Numbered from the stretch's first letter, positions 9,494 to 19,068 are shown. The stretch: DNA of 64,000 bases from Vibrio intestinalis (GCF_025195085.2 NZ_JANAVY020000001.1:1-64000); one strand, 5' to 3'. The notes: generated by a model not told the origin, from the letters alone. A program made the numbers and translations.

Positions 9494-10615
9494 ATGACTA
9501 AAAAGGTTAAGGGACAAACCGTAAAACTTGGCTTAGCTATATTAGTGCTAACGCTCATACTGAGTGGTTTTATCTATGACCGATTCCAATCTGAAAACAC
9601 CTTAACATCAGACAGTGAAGTGACTGTACTGCGGGCGAAAAACGCGAACGTGTTTGAGCCCGTACTGCCAGATAATCCCGTTATTCTTCCTGACGATTTC
9701 TCATTTCAAAATGAATACCAGCATGGCTGGTGGCACTTCTTTGCTAATGTTGCCGACCGCAACGGTAATCAATATGGCATTCAGTGGAGTTACTTCCGCA
9801 TCGCAAGCCAAGATAGAGAACGCTCAGGTTGGCAAAGCCCTCAGCTATTTATTTCCAATATCGTTATCTCTAGTGGGCAAAAGGTTTGGAAGGAGCAACG
9901 CATCGCTCGTGGTGGCATCGGCCAAGCGGGAATGATTCCAGCACCCTTTAAGATATGGATTGATAACTGGATGTGGCGTTCACTCGGTCGAACGCCATTT
10001 CCGGGGCAACTGCTGACAGAGACCGATACATTTAGCCTAAATATTCGCAGTAACACTGCTGGGCCATTTGTTTTGCCCGGAGATAGGGGCTATGTTGCTA
10101 AGCATGATCTCTTGCCGATTGCCTCGCACAAGGTAACGATGCCTTTCCTAGACGTTGTGGGAGAGATAACCCTTGATGGTGAAGCGTCAATTCGAGTGTT
10201 CGGCTCGGCGTGGATGAGCAAAGAGTGGGGCAGTGGCTTACTAGCGGAAAAGCAGAAAGGTTGGGACTGGTTTGTATTGAATCTGGATGATGAAACAACC
10301 TTGTCGGTAAACCGTTATCGTCATTTCAAACAAATGCCACACGTGTTTGGTACGCTATCGACCAACGATGGCAAAGTGGTGCAATTGCAAGATGAAAATA
10401 TCCAATTTGAACCTGTTAAGTTGACCACGTTACCAAACAACAAAACCCTACCGCTGCAATGGCGTGTGGTCATTCCTAAGTACCAAGTCGATCTTACTGT
10501 CAGTGCTGTCAATGACCAGCTCTGGCTACCCTTCATTATTCCTTATTGGGAAGGTCCAATCAAAACAGAGGGCAGTCATAACGTTACTGGCTTTATGCAG
10601 TTGACAGGCTATTGA
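9494..10615 (+). CDS. attH: AttH-like lipocalin-fold protein (AttH/CrtC family)
   Basis: 373 residues. A hydrophobic segment at about 11-27 is an uncleaved anchor or signal peptide, placing the rest in the periplasm. The body shows the AttH/CrtC signature around HGWWHFF and the following GIQWSYFR, and later a SAWMSKEWGSG motif conserved in this double-lipocalin family. CrtC members are carotenoid hydratases, but those linked to attEFG are thought to be accessory components of the ABC system. The gene starts directly after the permease stop, so it belongs to the operon. The ligand is unknown. Confidence 0.85.
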   Translation: MTKKVKGQTVKLGLAILVLTLILSGFIYDRFQSENTLTSDSEVTVLRAKNANVFEPVLPDNPVILPDDFSFQNEYQHGWWHFFANVADRNGNQYGIQWSYFRIASQDRERSGWQSPQLFISNIVISSGQKVWKEQRIARGGIGQAGMIPAPFKIWIDNWMWRSLGRTPFPGQLLTETDTFSLNIRSNTAGPFVLPGDRGYVAKHDLLPIASHKVTMPFLDVVGEITLDGEASIRVFGSAWMSKEWGSGLLAEKQKGWDWFVLNLDDETTLSVNRYRHFKQMPHVFGTLSTNDGKVVQLQDENIQFEPVKLTTLPNNKTLPLQWRVVIPKYQVDLTVSAVNDQLWLPFIIPYWEGPIKTEGSHNVTGFMQLTGY

Positions 10616-10637
10616 TACTCCTACTATTAATTAAATA

Positions 10638-10677
10638 AGCGCTTTGTTTCTTATTTGTGAAAACAGAGCGCTTTTTC
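10638..10677 (+). terminator. Terminator of the att-type operon
   Basis: An imperfect 12-bp stem (AGCGCTTTGTTT at 10638-10649 with AAACAGAGCGCT at 10661-10672) is followed by a T run. Confidence 0.7.
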
Positions 10678-10926
10678 TATATTTTATGCGAGTAAACTAA
10701 TAGCTAGTAGCCCTAATATACTGGGTTACACTGGATTCTCTAGCACGATTTATGCGTTATAGTGGATATTTGGCTGCGGAATATGCGCACAATAAAAGCG
10801 AATACCTCGAAAATACCGAAGTTAAACCTCTAAACAAGCGATTTTTCCTCGTAAGTTTATGTCTATACACTCTCGCTTATTCGTTGTTAATCGTTTATTA
10901 ACATTATAAATATAAGGGACGATATC
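10678..10926 (+). promoter_or_regulatory. Upstream region of nhaA
   Basis: About 250 bases with no gene. It is AT-rich near the nhaA end, and AAGGGACG about 7 bases before the ATG is the ribosome binding site. I see no riboswitch-like fold or convincing operator; an NhaR-type site would need a motif search. Confidence 0.4.
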
Positions 10927-12072
10927 ATGAGTGATATTATTCGCGACTTCTTTAAGATGGAGTCGGCAGGGGGAATTCTACTAGTAATTGCTGCGGCAAT
11001 TGCGATGACCATTGCAAACTCACCTCTTAATGAGATGTACCAAGCCTTCTTACACACTTACGTGTTTGGTATGTCTGTATCTCACTGGATCAATGACGGC
11101 CTAATGGCGGTGTTTTTCCTGTTGATCGGTTTGGAAGTAAAACGTGAACTTCTTGAAGGTGCACTTAAGTCAAAGGAAACCGCTATCTTCCCAGCGATCG
11201 CTGCGGTAGGTGGTATGTTAGCGCCAGCGCTAATTTATGTTCTGTTCAACATTAACGATCCTGAAGCGATTCAAGGTTGGGCGATTCCTGCCGCGACTGA
11301 TATTGCATTCGCATTGGGTATCATGGCGCTACTTGGCAGCCGAGTGCCGGTAAGTTTGAAAGTGTTCCTACTTGCGTTGGCTATTATTGATGACTTGGGC
11401 GTTGTAGTTATTATCGCACTGTTCTACACAGGCGATCTTTCTACTACAGCACTAGCGATTGGTTTTGCGATGACGTTGGCGCTGTTCTTATTGAACTCTC
11501 GCCATGTTACTAAGCTGACACCATACATGATTGTAGGTGCGATCTTGTGGGTTGCAGTACTGAAATCTGGCGTGCACGCAACGCTAGCGGGCGTGGTAAT
11601 TGGTTTCTCTATTCCACTGAAAGGTAATAAAGGCGAACGATCACCGCTCAAACATATGGAGCATGCGCTTCACCCATACGTTGCGTTCTTCATTTTGCCA
11701 CTGTTTGCCTTCGCAAACGCAGGCATCTCGCTAGAAGGTGTATCGGTTGAAGGTCTAACTTCTATGCTGCCACTGGGTATTGCGATGGGTCTATTGGTGG
11801 GTAAACCTCTAGGTATCTTCACCTTCAGCTGGGCAGCAGTGAAAATGGGTGTGGCTAAATTACCTGAGGGCATTAACTTCAAGCATATCTTCGCTGTGTC
11901 TGTGTTGTGTGGTATCGGCTTCACCATGTCGATATTCATCTCATCACTCGCGTTCGGTCCTGTTAACGCTGAGTTCGATACCTATGCGCGCTTGGGTATC
12001 CTGATGGGCTCAACGACTGCCGCAGTGCTTGGTTACTTCTTATTGCATACCTCGTTACCTAAGAAGTCGTAA
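10927..12072 (+). CDS. nhaA: Na+/H+ antiporter NhaA
   Basis: 381 residues with about 12 membrane helices, the normal NhaA length. It exchanges cytoplasmic Na+ or Li+ for protons and supports pH and salt homeostasis, important in a marine bacterium. The diagnostic paired aspartates that bind the ion are in AIIDDLGVV (about residues 156-158), and the conserved [11 protein letters not shown] segment is just before. It is a single gene, flanked by its own terminator at 12087-12117. Confidence 0.97.
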   Translation: MSDIIRDFFKMESAGGILLVIAAAIAMTIANSPLNEMYQAFLHTYVFGMSVSHWINDGLMAVFFLLIGLEVKRELLEGALKSKETAIFPAIAAVGGMLAPALIYVLFNINDPEAIQGWAIPAATDIAFALGIMALLGSRVPVSLKVFLLALAIIDDLGVVVIIALFYTGDLSTTALAIGFAMTLALFLLNSRHVTKLTPYMIVGAILWVAVLKSGVHATLAGVVIGFSIPLKGNKGERSPLKHMEHALHPYVAFFILPLFAFANAGISLEGVSVEGLTSMLPLGIAMGLLVGKPLGIFTFSWAAVKMGVAKLPEGINFKHIFAVSVLCGIGFTMSIFISSLAFGPVNAEFDTYARLGILMGSTTAAVLGYFLLHTSLPKKS

Positions 12073-12086
12073 CCGCAAAATAAATA

Positions 12087-12117
12087 AAAACGTCTCGGAT
12101 TATCCGAGGCGTTTTTG
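12087..12117. terminator. Bidirectional terminator between nhaA and the OmpA-like gene
   Basis: A 13-bp stem, AAAACGTCTCGGA pairing with TCCGAGGCGTTTT, has a short loop and A/T runs on both sides, and lies between converging genes. Confidence 0.85.
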
Positions 12118-12128
12118 GTTCTAACGAA

Positions 12129-12752
12129 TTACTTTTCAATAACAGTAAAGATATTCCACTCTTCAACCACTTCTTCGTCTAAACCCACAACAGTGGCAGT
12201 AACTTTACGATTGCGAGCATGGGATACTTCATCATCGCCAGTGGCTTCTAATTTGGTATCACCAAAGCCCACAATAGTAACGCGATCGGCCGCAATACCA
12301 TTTGAGAGTAGCTTTTTCTCTACTGCCATAGCGCGGTTTTTCGATAACACTAGATTGTACTCTGGGCTGCCGACTTTACTGGCGTAACCTTGAATTTCGA
12401 TATTGGCCGAGGTGTACTTGTTCAAGAAATCCGACATGCTTGCGATTTGATCTTCAAATACAGGATTAATCTCATATGAGTCGTTGGCGAAGAGAATGCG
12501 TAACTGGCGCAGATCTTCGGTAACAACGGTTTCCCCACAACCATCGTTATTGACTAACGAGCCTTCAATGGTACCTACACACAAATCGCGCGCATTAACT
12601 ACGCCATCGCGGTCATCATCAATGAGATCGGCGATCTGCTCGGCTTCAGGTGTTTCAATATAGTCGTACTCATCTTCGTAAGGCGCCGATTGACTGCTAC
12701 AACCGGCAATCAATGCGACGGAGATGAGAGATAATGCGAATCCATGTTTCAT
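12129..12752 (-). CDS. OmpA-family outer-membrane lipoprotein
   Basis: I place the start at 12752, giving about 207 residues, because the chain then begins with a clean lipoprotein signal, MKHGFALSLISVALIAGC, with lipobox LIAGC. A TSP3-like acidic calcium repeat (DDDRDGVVNARD) precedes a C-terminal OmpA peptidoglycan-binding domain with YASKVGSPEYN and LSKNRAMAVEK. It starts 2 bases after the stop of the TolC-like gene and is certainly cotranscribed. Such OmpA-TolC pairs are usually found beside type I secretion systems for large adhesins, but no such partner genes are seen here. Confidence 0.88.
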   Translation of the reverse strand: MKHGFALSLISVALIAGCSSQSAPYEDEYDYIETPEAEQIADLIDDDRDGVVNARDLCVGTIEGSLVNNDGCGETVVTEDLRQLRILFANDSYEINPVFEDQIASMSDFLNKYTSANIEIQGYASKVGSPEYNLVLSKNRAMAVEKKLLSNGIAADRVTIVGFGDTKLEATGDDEVSHARNRKVTATVVGLDEEVVEEWNIFTVIEK

Positions 12753-12754
12753 GA

Positions 12755-14068
12755 TCAGTACTCCACTTTTTGAGTCCACTCAGATGGCACATCAACCAAT
12801 AGGGCATCGAGCAAGTTACCAGTGGCATTCATAACACGATATTTGGCGTATTGTTCGGCATAGTGAGCATCGAGATAATCTTTACGCGCTTCAAATAGCT
12901 CGTTTTCGGTGTTGAGCAAATCCAGTAAGGTACGCTTACCAATTTTGTATTGCTTTTCATAGGCAATAACGGTTTCTGACGCTGAATCAACGTGGTCAGC
13001 AAGGAAGTTCTTTTGTTGTAGCGTAAGGTCCAAAGCGCTCCAAGATAGACGTAATCCTTCTTCTACTTGACGATAAGCGTTGTCTCGTAAGTCTTTCGCT
13101 TTGTTTAGTTGGTAAGCGGCTCGTTCAGCTAAATCTTGGTCACTACCGCCGTTATAAAGGTTGTAACGCATTCTAAGCATCGCAATGGTTTCATCACTCG
13201 ACCCTTCTTCGCCACCAGCGTCATCTCGCCAAGATTGGCTCGCTTCAATTGAGAAGGTAGGGTAGTAGTTGCCTTTCGATTGATCGTATTGGAAACGCGC
13301 AGCATCCACATCAGCAACAGAGACTTGAATCACCGGATGATTAGCAAATGCTTCGTCGATAGCTTCATCGACGGTTAGCGGCAGTTTGGTTTCGTCTGCG
13401 CGAGGGTAAATCAAACCGAGTGGGGTTTGACCAACAATACGCATAAATTGGGTATGAGTGTCGATTAAGTTGTTTTGCGCGGCCAGTAGGTTACCGTGCG
13501 CTTTTGCAATACGCGCTTCAACTTGAGATACGTCAGCGGTAGAGCCAATGCCCGAATCGGCGCGCTTTTTAATGTCGCGGTAGATGTCTTTGTGCGTCGC
13601 TAGGTTACTTTCAGAAAGGGCGAGCACTTCTTCTGCTTTTACGGCATCGAGGTATATCTCGGTGACTCGCAGTGCCATGTCAGATGCATCCGCGACGAGT
13701 TGCAATCGGATCGATTCCGCTTCTGCGGCGGTTCGGTCCATATCATTAAGGGTTGCGTTCCCGTCCCACAGTAGCTGGGTTAAGCTTAAGGTTGCTTCCT
13801 TTCTGGTTAAATCTGTATCGTCTCGCCCGGTAGAATCTGCTGGATTGATCCTTTCATATCCGATGCCAGCATCTAAATCGAGACTCGGTAAATAGGCACC
13901 ACCAGAGGCATCGTTAAGTTTTACCGCACTCTTGTATTCATTAAATGAGCTTTTGAGCTCGGGGTTGGTATCAAGTGCAATGGCGACAGCTTGCTCAAGG
14001 GTTTGACCATGGCTGTTAAAACTGGCTGCAATCAGGCAGCTCAATATTAATGGCTTATTCCAACTCAC
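12755..14068 (-). CDS. TolC-family outer-membrane efflux/secretion channel
   Basis: 437 residues. A signal peptide (about 1-21, ending SHGQ) is followed by two outer-membrane efflux repeats rich in long amphipathic helices, consistent with a trimeric TolC-like duct. TolC-family proteins connect an inner-membrane ABC or RND pump to the outside. The sequence resembles the AggA/LapE branch used in type I secretion of adhesins more than housekeeping TolC; this assignment is by eye. It is the first gene of a two-gene operon with the OmpA-like lipoprotein. The pump it serves must be encoded elsewhere. Confidence 0.88.
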   Translation of the reverse strand: MSWNKPLILSCLIAASFNSHGQTLEQAVAIALDTNPELKSSFNEYKSAVKLNDASGGAYLPSLDLDAGIGYERINPADSTGRDDTDLTRKEATLSLTQLLWDGNATLNDMDRTAAEAESIRLQLVADASDMALRVTEIYLDAVKAEEVLALSESNLATHKDIYRDIKKRADSGIGSTADVSQVEARIAKAHGNLLAAQNNLIDTHTQFMRIVGQTPLGLIYPRADETKLPLTVDEAIDEAFANHPVIQVSVADVDAARFQYDQSKGNYYPTFSIEASQSWRDDAGGEEGSSDETIAMLRMRYNLYNGGSDQDLAERAAYQLNKAKDLRDNAYRQVEEGLRLSWSALDLTLQQKNFLADHVDSASETVIAYEKQYKIGKRTLLDLLNTENELFEARKDYLDAHYAEQYAKYRVMNATGNLLDALLVDVPSEWTQKVEY

Positions 14069-14456
14069 AGGACTCTCCTTTTTTGAGGTACTGGCTATAG
14101 GATTAGACAGATGCTTCCATACGTCAGCAGTATTTGGTTCAGCTATATAAAGGTTAGTTGAGTATTTGAAAAATGGAGAATTTTTCTTAATTTCGAGCTA
14201 AAAGTTTCGAACTAGAAGAGGGCTAGCACTTACGATTGAAGTAAAAACAATTTGTTAAAATGAGTTTTATATCATCACCAAGTGTGAAAATGACGACGTA
14301 AATGGCTAGGGTGCTGATTTTGTATTGCTTTTCTTCAAGGGCGAATCTTTTTATAGAGCATATGGAGAGGCGAGTTTCAAATCATCGAGGTTATAAATAG
14401 ATTTATTAAAAATGATTGCTAGATGATGTCAGTTTATGTTACTTTCGCGCGTAATC
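14069..14456. other. Divergent intergenic region, upstream half
   Basis: About 390 AT-rich bases between the tolC-like gene (minus) and the norspermidine leader (plus). It should hold the promoters for both. There is no open frame with a plausible start and no repeat. AAGGAGAGTCCTGTG on the minus strand is the tolC-like ribosome binding site. Confidence 0.5.
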
Positions 14457-14826
14457 TCGGAAGTGATATTCAATCGCCTCTGGGGGAGACGCGTAACGAG
14501 CATTCGGGCTGAGTGAACGTTACGTAGGGTAGGTATCGATAAGTCTTTTATCGATAGACGGGATACTAATGTCGTTAACGCGACATGTGAATGGGAAACC
14601 CAACATTGAAATCATTAAACAAACACACTCTGATCAGCTTTGTTCTTCCTAAATGCCCTGTTCTTCAGAGCAGCAGCATTACTGAACCTTGATTTATCTC
14701 TTTGACATGTAATCCATCTTATCGATGGGTCTGATTTCGCATACCTAAAATTTGCGGAAGGATTGTTGTATCTCACGTTCGGCCATTAGATGCCGAAGGG
14801 AATAATTACATTTCAAGGGAATAGAT
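14457..14826 (+). promoter_or_regulatory. Long structured 5' leader of the norspermidine operon, candidate riboswitch
   Basis: About 370 bases before the start codon are rich in perfect stems: CGTAACG 14492-14498 with 14518-14524; TATCGATAA 14534-14542 with 14548-14556 (loop GTCTT); ATGTCG 14569-14574 with CGACAT 14581-14586; GGG/CCC 14593-14601; CCATC with GATGG near 14713-14728; and TTCGGC 14778-14783 with GCCGAA 14792-14797. The last lies just before the ribosome binding site AAGGGA (14815-14820). From memory, a conserved RNA called the DABA-DC-AT-variant motif has been described upstream of such genes in Vibrio; I believe this is an example but cannot confirm it. No terminator with a T run is seen, so control would act on translation or RNA stability. 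Confidence 0.6.
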
Positions 14827-17712
14827 ATGAGCACAGCCTTTGAAGTCGATACACTTAGTATCGCGACCCCATTTTCAACTCAGGTTCCGCAAGTTAATGG
14901 CCTTTACGACCTGACACCTGACCAAATTTTGCTAGAACAGCAGCAGCATGAATCAGAAGTGCGTTCATACCCACGCCGCTTGCCGATTGCAATAAAACAA
15001 GCACATGGCGTGCTGGTTGAAGATACCCGTGGCCAACTGTTTTTAGATTGCTTGGCCGGTGCGGGTACTCTGGCATTGGGTTATAACCACCCAGAAATTA
15101 ACCAAGCGCTAAAAGAACAATTAGACACAGGTTTACCTTACCAAACGCTCGATATTACCACCGAAGCAAAAGACAACTTCATAAAGCGCGTTAAAGGGTT
15201 TCTTCCTCAAGAGTTTGCCCATAACTCGGCGATTCAATTTTGCGGGCCTTCGGGCGCAGATGCCGTAGAAGCGGCAATCAAACTGGCCAAGCAAACTACT
15301 GGTCGTAATACCATGTTCGCTTTTCGCGGTGCTTACCATGGCATGACCAATGGCACCATGGGAATGATGGGCAATCTGGGCACTAAAGCGCGCCGCACTG
15401 GCTTAATGTCAGATGTTCACTTTATGCCGTTCCCCTACAACTTGCGTTGCCCATTTGGCCTTGGTGGTGATGAAGGTGCGAAAGCGAGTATTCGTTATAT
15501 TGAGCGTCTGCTTAACGACGATGAAGCGGGCATAATGAAGCCTGCTGCGATGATCGTAGAGCCCGTACAAGGTGAGGGCGGTGTGATTCCGGCTCCAGCT
15601 TTTTGGTTACGAGAGCTGCGCCGACTGTGTGATGAGCACGGCATCTTATTGATTTTCGATGAGATCCAATGTGGTGTAGGTAAAACGGGTTATCACTTTG
15701 CATATGAAGAGTCGGGCATTCAGCCTGATATTCTTTGTCTTTCTAAGGCGATTGGTGGTGGCTTGCCAATGTCGATTTTGGTCTTCGATAAGAAAATCGA
15801 CACATGGTTAGCGGGTGAGCACACAGGGACTTTCCGTGGTAACCAACTGGCGATGGTGTCAGGTGCGAAAGCACTAGAAATCATCGAGCGCGATAATTTG
15901 GTAGAGCATGCCAATGTCGCAGGACAATATTTACGACATGGCCTAGAAGCATTGCAGCAACGCGTTGATTGTATTGCAGAAGTTCGCGGTAAAGGCTTGA
16001 TGTTGGGTGTTGAAATTCGCAAGCCAGGCAAAGCGCTAAACAAGTTTGGTGAGCCGTTAGCTGATGGTGAACTGACGCTAGCTATTCAACGCGCGGCGCT
16101 TGAGCGTGGCCTTATGGTTGAAAAGGGCGGGCGTGAAGGCTCTGTGATTCGCTTTTTGCCACCAATGATCATTTCATTTGAGCAGATTGATTTTGCTTTG
16201 CGCGTATTAGAGCAAGCGATTTTAGCCGCGGGCGGTCATTTGCGTGAGCCAATTGCACAACAAGACGATTGGCGTCAGCACTTTATTCAAACTGGTGCGC
16301 TAGGTAGCGAGCATTACCAACAGTTAATGCAACAAACTACGTCTGCTATCAAATCGGTGTTTGAGGATGTCGAGCAACCTTACTCTGGCTTAGAGCCAAA
16401 ACAGCTTGAGCAAGCCATCCAAAATTTGGATTTAGATAGTCACGCTGATTTGTCGCAAGTCATTACCGATACGACAGACTTGGTGGTGAAAAACTCTATC
16501 TTTGTTCAGCACCCTGATTGTATTGCCCATTTGCATACGCCTCCGTTGATGCCTTCTATCATCGCTGAAACAATCATCGCGGCACTGAACCAATCGATGG
16601 ACTCGTGGGATCAAGCATCTGCCGCGACTTACGTTGAACAGAAAGTAGTGGATTGGGTGTGCGATAAGTTCGACTTAGGTGAGCGTGCTGATGGTGTGTT
16701 TACCAGTGGCGGTACGCAAAGCAACCTGATGGGGCTGTTGCTCGCGCGTGACTGGGTTGCCGATAAAGTCGCAGGTCATTCGATTCAAAAACAAGGGCTT
16801 CCAGAGTTTGCTAGCAAATTACGCATTCTATGTTCTAAAAAATCTCACTTCACTGTGCAAAAGTCAGCCTCTCTGTTAGGATTGGGTGAAAATAGCGTAT
16901 GCTGTGTTGCTGCTAATGCAAATGGCACTATTCAAGTCGAGGCACTTAAGGCAGAAATTGAGCGCTTAACGCAAGAGGGTTTGATGCCATTTTGTGTTGT
17001 AGGTACGGCGGGTACAACCGATCACGGCGCGATTGATGACCTAAAGGCCATCGCAGATTTAGCCAATCAACATAAGCTGTGGTTCCATGTCGATAGTGCT
17101 TATGGCGGCGCTTTGGTGCTAAGCCGCCATAAAGAGCGTTTAGCAGGTATTGAGTACGCGGACTCTGTCAGTGTCGATTTTCATAAGCTGTTTTACCAAA
17201 CCATCAGTTGTGGTGCGGTGTTATTAAAAGATAAATCGAACTTTAAGTATTTGCTTCATCACGCGGATTATTTGAATCGCGAACATGATGAGCTGCCGAA
17301 CTTAGTTGATAAGTCGATTGCAACCACTAAACGTTTTGATGCACTTAAAGTGCTGATGACGATGCAAAATGTGGGACCCAACGCCTTGGGGGAAATGGTC
17401 GATCATCTGATTGAACAGACCCTGCAAGTCGCAAATCTTATTCGAAACCATGAAGGCTTCGAACTGTTGGCCGAGCCGTCACTGTCGACGGTGTTGTTCC
17501 GCGCCAACAACTCTATTGTCACGGATCTAGACACATTGAATAAAACTCTGAGACTGCAGGCGTTGACGCGTGGTATTGCGGTACTTGGAGAAACGGTAGT
17601 CGATGATAAGTCAGCACTTAAATTCACTATCTTAAACCCGTGTTTGAAGATTTCAGATTTTGAATCTTTACTAAGTAAAATCAATACTCTAGCACTTGAG
17701 CTAGCAGAATAA
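14827..17712 (+). CDS. Fused 2,4-diaminobutyrate aminotransferase/decarboxylase
   Basis: 961 residues joining two PLP enzymes. Residues about 1-465 are a class III aminotransferase that makes L-2,4-diaminobutyrate from aspartate semialdehyde and glutamate; the PLP lysine is K307 in LSKAIGGG. Residues about 490-961 are a group II decarboxylase that converts it to 1,3-diaminopropane; the PLP lysine is K787 in VDFHKLF. This fusion is characteristic of Vibrio, where 1,3-diaminopropane feeds norspermidine synthesis. It is the first gene of a three-gene operon, 13 bases ahead of carboxynorspermidine dehydrogenase, and is preceded by a long structured leader. Confidence 0.95.
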   Translation: MSTAFEVDTLSIATPFSTQVPQVNGLYDLTPDQILLEQQQHESEVRSYPRRLPIAIKQAHGVLVEDTRGQLFLDCLAGAGTLALGYNHPEINQALKEQLDTGLPYQTLDITTEAKDNFIKRVKGFLPQEFAHNSAIQFCGPSGADAVEAAIKLAKQTTGRNTMFAFRGAYHGMTNGTMGMMGNLGTKARRTGLMSDVHFMPFPYNLRCPFGLGGDEGAKASIRYIERLLNDDEAGIMKPAAMIVEPVQGEGGVIPAPAFWLRELRRLCDEHGILLIFDEIQCGVGKTGYHFAYEESGIQPDILCLSKAIGGGLPMSILVFDKKIDTWLAGEHTGTFRGNQLAMVSGAKALEIIERDNLVEHANVAGQYLRHGLEALQQRVDCIAEVRGKGLMLGVEIRKPGKALNKFGEPLADGELTLAIQRAALERGLMVEKGGREGSVIRFLPPMIISFEQIDFALRVLEQAILAAGGHLREPIAQQDDWRQHFIQTGALGSEHYQQLMQQTTSAIKSVFEDVEQPYSGLEPKQLEQAIQNLDLDSHADLSQVITDTTDLVVKNSIFVQHPDCIAHLHTPPLMPSIIAETIIAALNQSMDSWDQASAATYVEQKVVDWVCDKFDLGERADGVFTSGGTQSNLMGLLLARDWVADKVAGHSIQKQGLPEFASKLRILCSKKSHFTVQKSASLLGLGENSVCCVAANANGTIQVEALKAEIERLTQEGLMPFCVVGTAGTTDHGAIDDLKAIADLANQHKLWFHVDSAYGGALVLSRHKERLAGIEYADSVSVDFHKLFYQTISCGAVLLKDKSNFKYLLHHADYLNREHDELPNLVDKSIATTKRFDALKVLMTMQNVGPNALGEMVDHLIEQTLQVANLIRNHEGFELLAEPSLSTVLFRANNSIVTDLDTLNKTLRLQALTRGIAVLGETVVDDKSALKFTILNPCLKISDFESLLSKINTLALELAE

Positions 17713-17725
17713 AGGTAACGAAACT

Positions 17726-18979
17726 ATGGCAATTCTACAGATTGGTGCAGGCGGCGTTGGCTGGGTAGTTGCACACAAAGCAGCTCAAAACAATGACGTA
17801 CTGGGTGACATTACTATTGCATCTCGAACAGTAGCGAAATGTGAAAAGATCATCGAATCAATCAAAGGTAAAAACAACCTAAAGGATTCAACTAAGAAAC
17901 TAGAAGCGCGTGCAGTTAATGCTGACGACGTTGACGCACTGGTTGCGCTAATTAAAGAAGTTCAGCCTGATCTCGTTATCAATGCTGGTCCTCCTTGGGT
18001 AAACATCACCATTATGGAAGCGTGTTACCAAGCGAAAGTTTCTTACCTAGACACATCCGTTGCGGTTGACCTATGTTCTGAAGGCCAGCAAGTGCCAGAA
18101 GCGTACGATTGGCAGTGGGGCTACCGTGAGAAGTTCGCTGAAGCGGGCATCACAGGTATTCTTGGCGCGGGCTTCGATCCGGGTGTGGTTTCAGTTTTTG
18201 CTGCATACGCAGTGAAGCACCTGTTTGATGAAATCGATACTATCGATGTTATGGACGTTAACGCGGGTGACCACGGTAAGAAGTTCGCAACTAACTTCGA
18301 TCCTGAGACCAACATGCTTGAGATCCAAGGCGATTCTTTCTACTGGGAAAACGAAGAGTGGAAGCAAGTGCCTTGTCACTCTCGTATGCTTGAGTTTGAT
18401 TTCCCTAACTGTGGTACACACAAAGTTTACTCAATGGCGCACGATGAAGTTCGCTCAATGAAAGAGTTCATCCCGGCGAAGCGCATTGAATTTTGGATGG
18501 GCTTTGGCGACAAGTACCTAAACTACTTCAACTGTATGCGTGACATTGGCCTACTAAGCCCAGATCCGTTAACGCTACACGACGGCACAGTGGTTCAGCC
18601 TCTACACGTACTAAAAGCTCTGCTACCAGATCCAACATCTCTAGCGCCAGGCTACACGGGTCTAACGTGTATCGGTACTTGGGTTCAAGGTAAGAAAGAC
18701 GGCAAAGAGCGCAGCGTATTTATCTACAACAACGCTGACCACGAAGTAGCATACGAAGACGTAGAGCACCAAGCGATCTCTTACACAACTGGCGTTCCAG
18801 CGATCACTGCTGCACTTCAGTTCTTCCGTGGCGAGTGGGCTGATAAAGGCGTGTTCAACATGGAGCAGCTAAACCCAGACCCATTCCTAGCGACAATGCC
18901 TGAAATCGGTCTAGATTGGCACGTACAAGAGCTAGAAGCAGGTCAAGGGCTTCCAGTGATTCATGAGCTTGAAAAGTAA
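17726..18979 (+). CDS. Carboxynorspermidine dehydrogenase (CANSDH)
   Basis: 417 residues of the saccharopine dehydrogenase-like family. The N-terminal Rossmann motif is GAGGVGWVV (residues 7-15), and the C-terminal catalytic part includes GAGFDPGVVSVFA. It condenses 1,3-diaminopropane with aspartate semialdehyde and reduces the imine with NADPH to carboxynorspermidine, the second pathway step. The length and position between the DABA enzyme and the decarboxylase agree with the Vibrio operon. A ribosome binding site (AAAGGTAACG) lies before the ATG. Confidence 0.95.
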   Translation: MAILQIGAGGVGWVVAHKAAQNNDVLGDITIASRTVAKCEKIIESIKGKNNLKDSTKKLEARAVNADDVDALVALIKEVQPDLVINAGPPWVNITIMEACYQAKVSYLDTSVAVDLCSEGQQVPEAYDWQWGYREKFAEAGITGILGAGFDPGVVSVFAAYAVKHLFDEIDTIDVMDVNAGDHGKKFATNFDPETNMLEIQGDSFYWENEEWKQVPCHSRMLEFDFPNCGTHKVYSMAHDEVRSMKEFIPAKRIEFWMGFGDKYLNYFNCMRDIGLLSPDPLTLHDGTVVQPLHVLKALLPDPTSLAPGYTGLTCIGTWVQGKKDGKERSVFIYNNADHEVAYEDVEHQAISYTTGVPAITAALQFFRGEWADKGVFNMEQLNPDPFLATMPEIGLDWHVQELEAGQGLPVIHELEK

Positions 18980-19019
18980 GTCGCAATTTACCCTTCTTCG
19001 CTTAAAATAATCTAAGGTT

Positions 19020-19045
19020 AAAGCCGATGCTGATGCGTCGGCTTT
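19020..19045 (+). promoter_or_regulatory. Intercistronic hairpin before nspC
   Basis: A perfect 8-bp stem, AAAGCCGA at 19020-19027 with TCGGCTTT at 19038-19045, has a 10-base loop. It is followed only by TGTTCGATTTT, so termination would be weak or partial. It lies 24 bases before the nspC start. Confidence 0.5.
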
Positions 19046-19068
19046 GTTCGATTTTGGAAAATAGAAAG

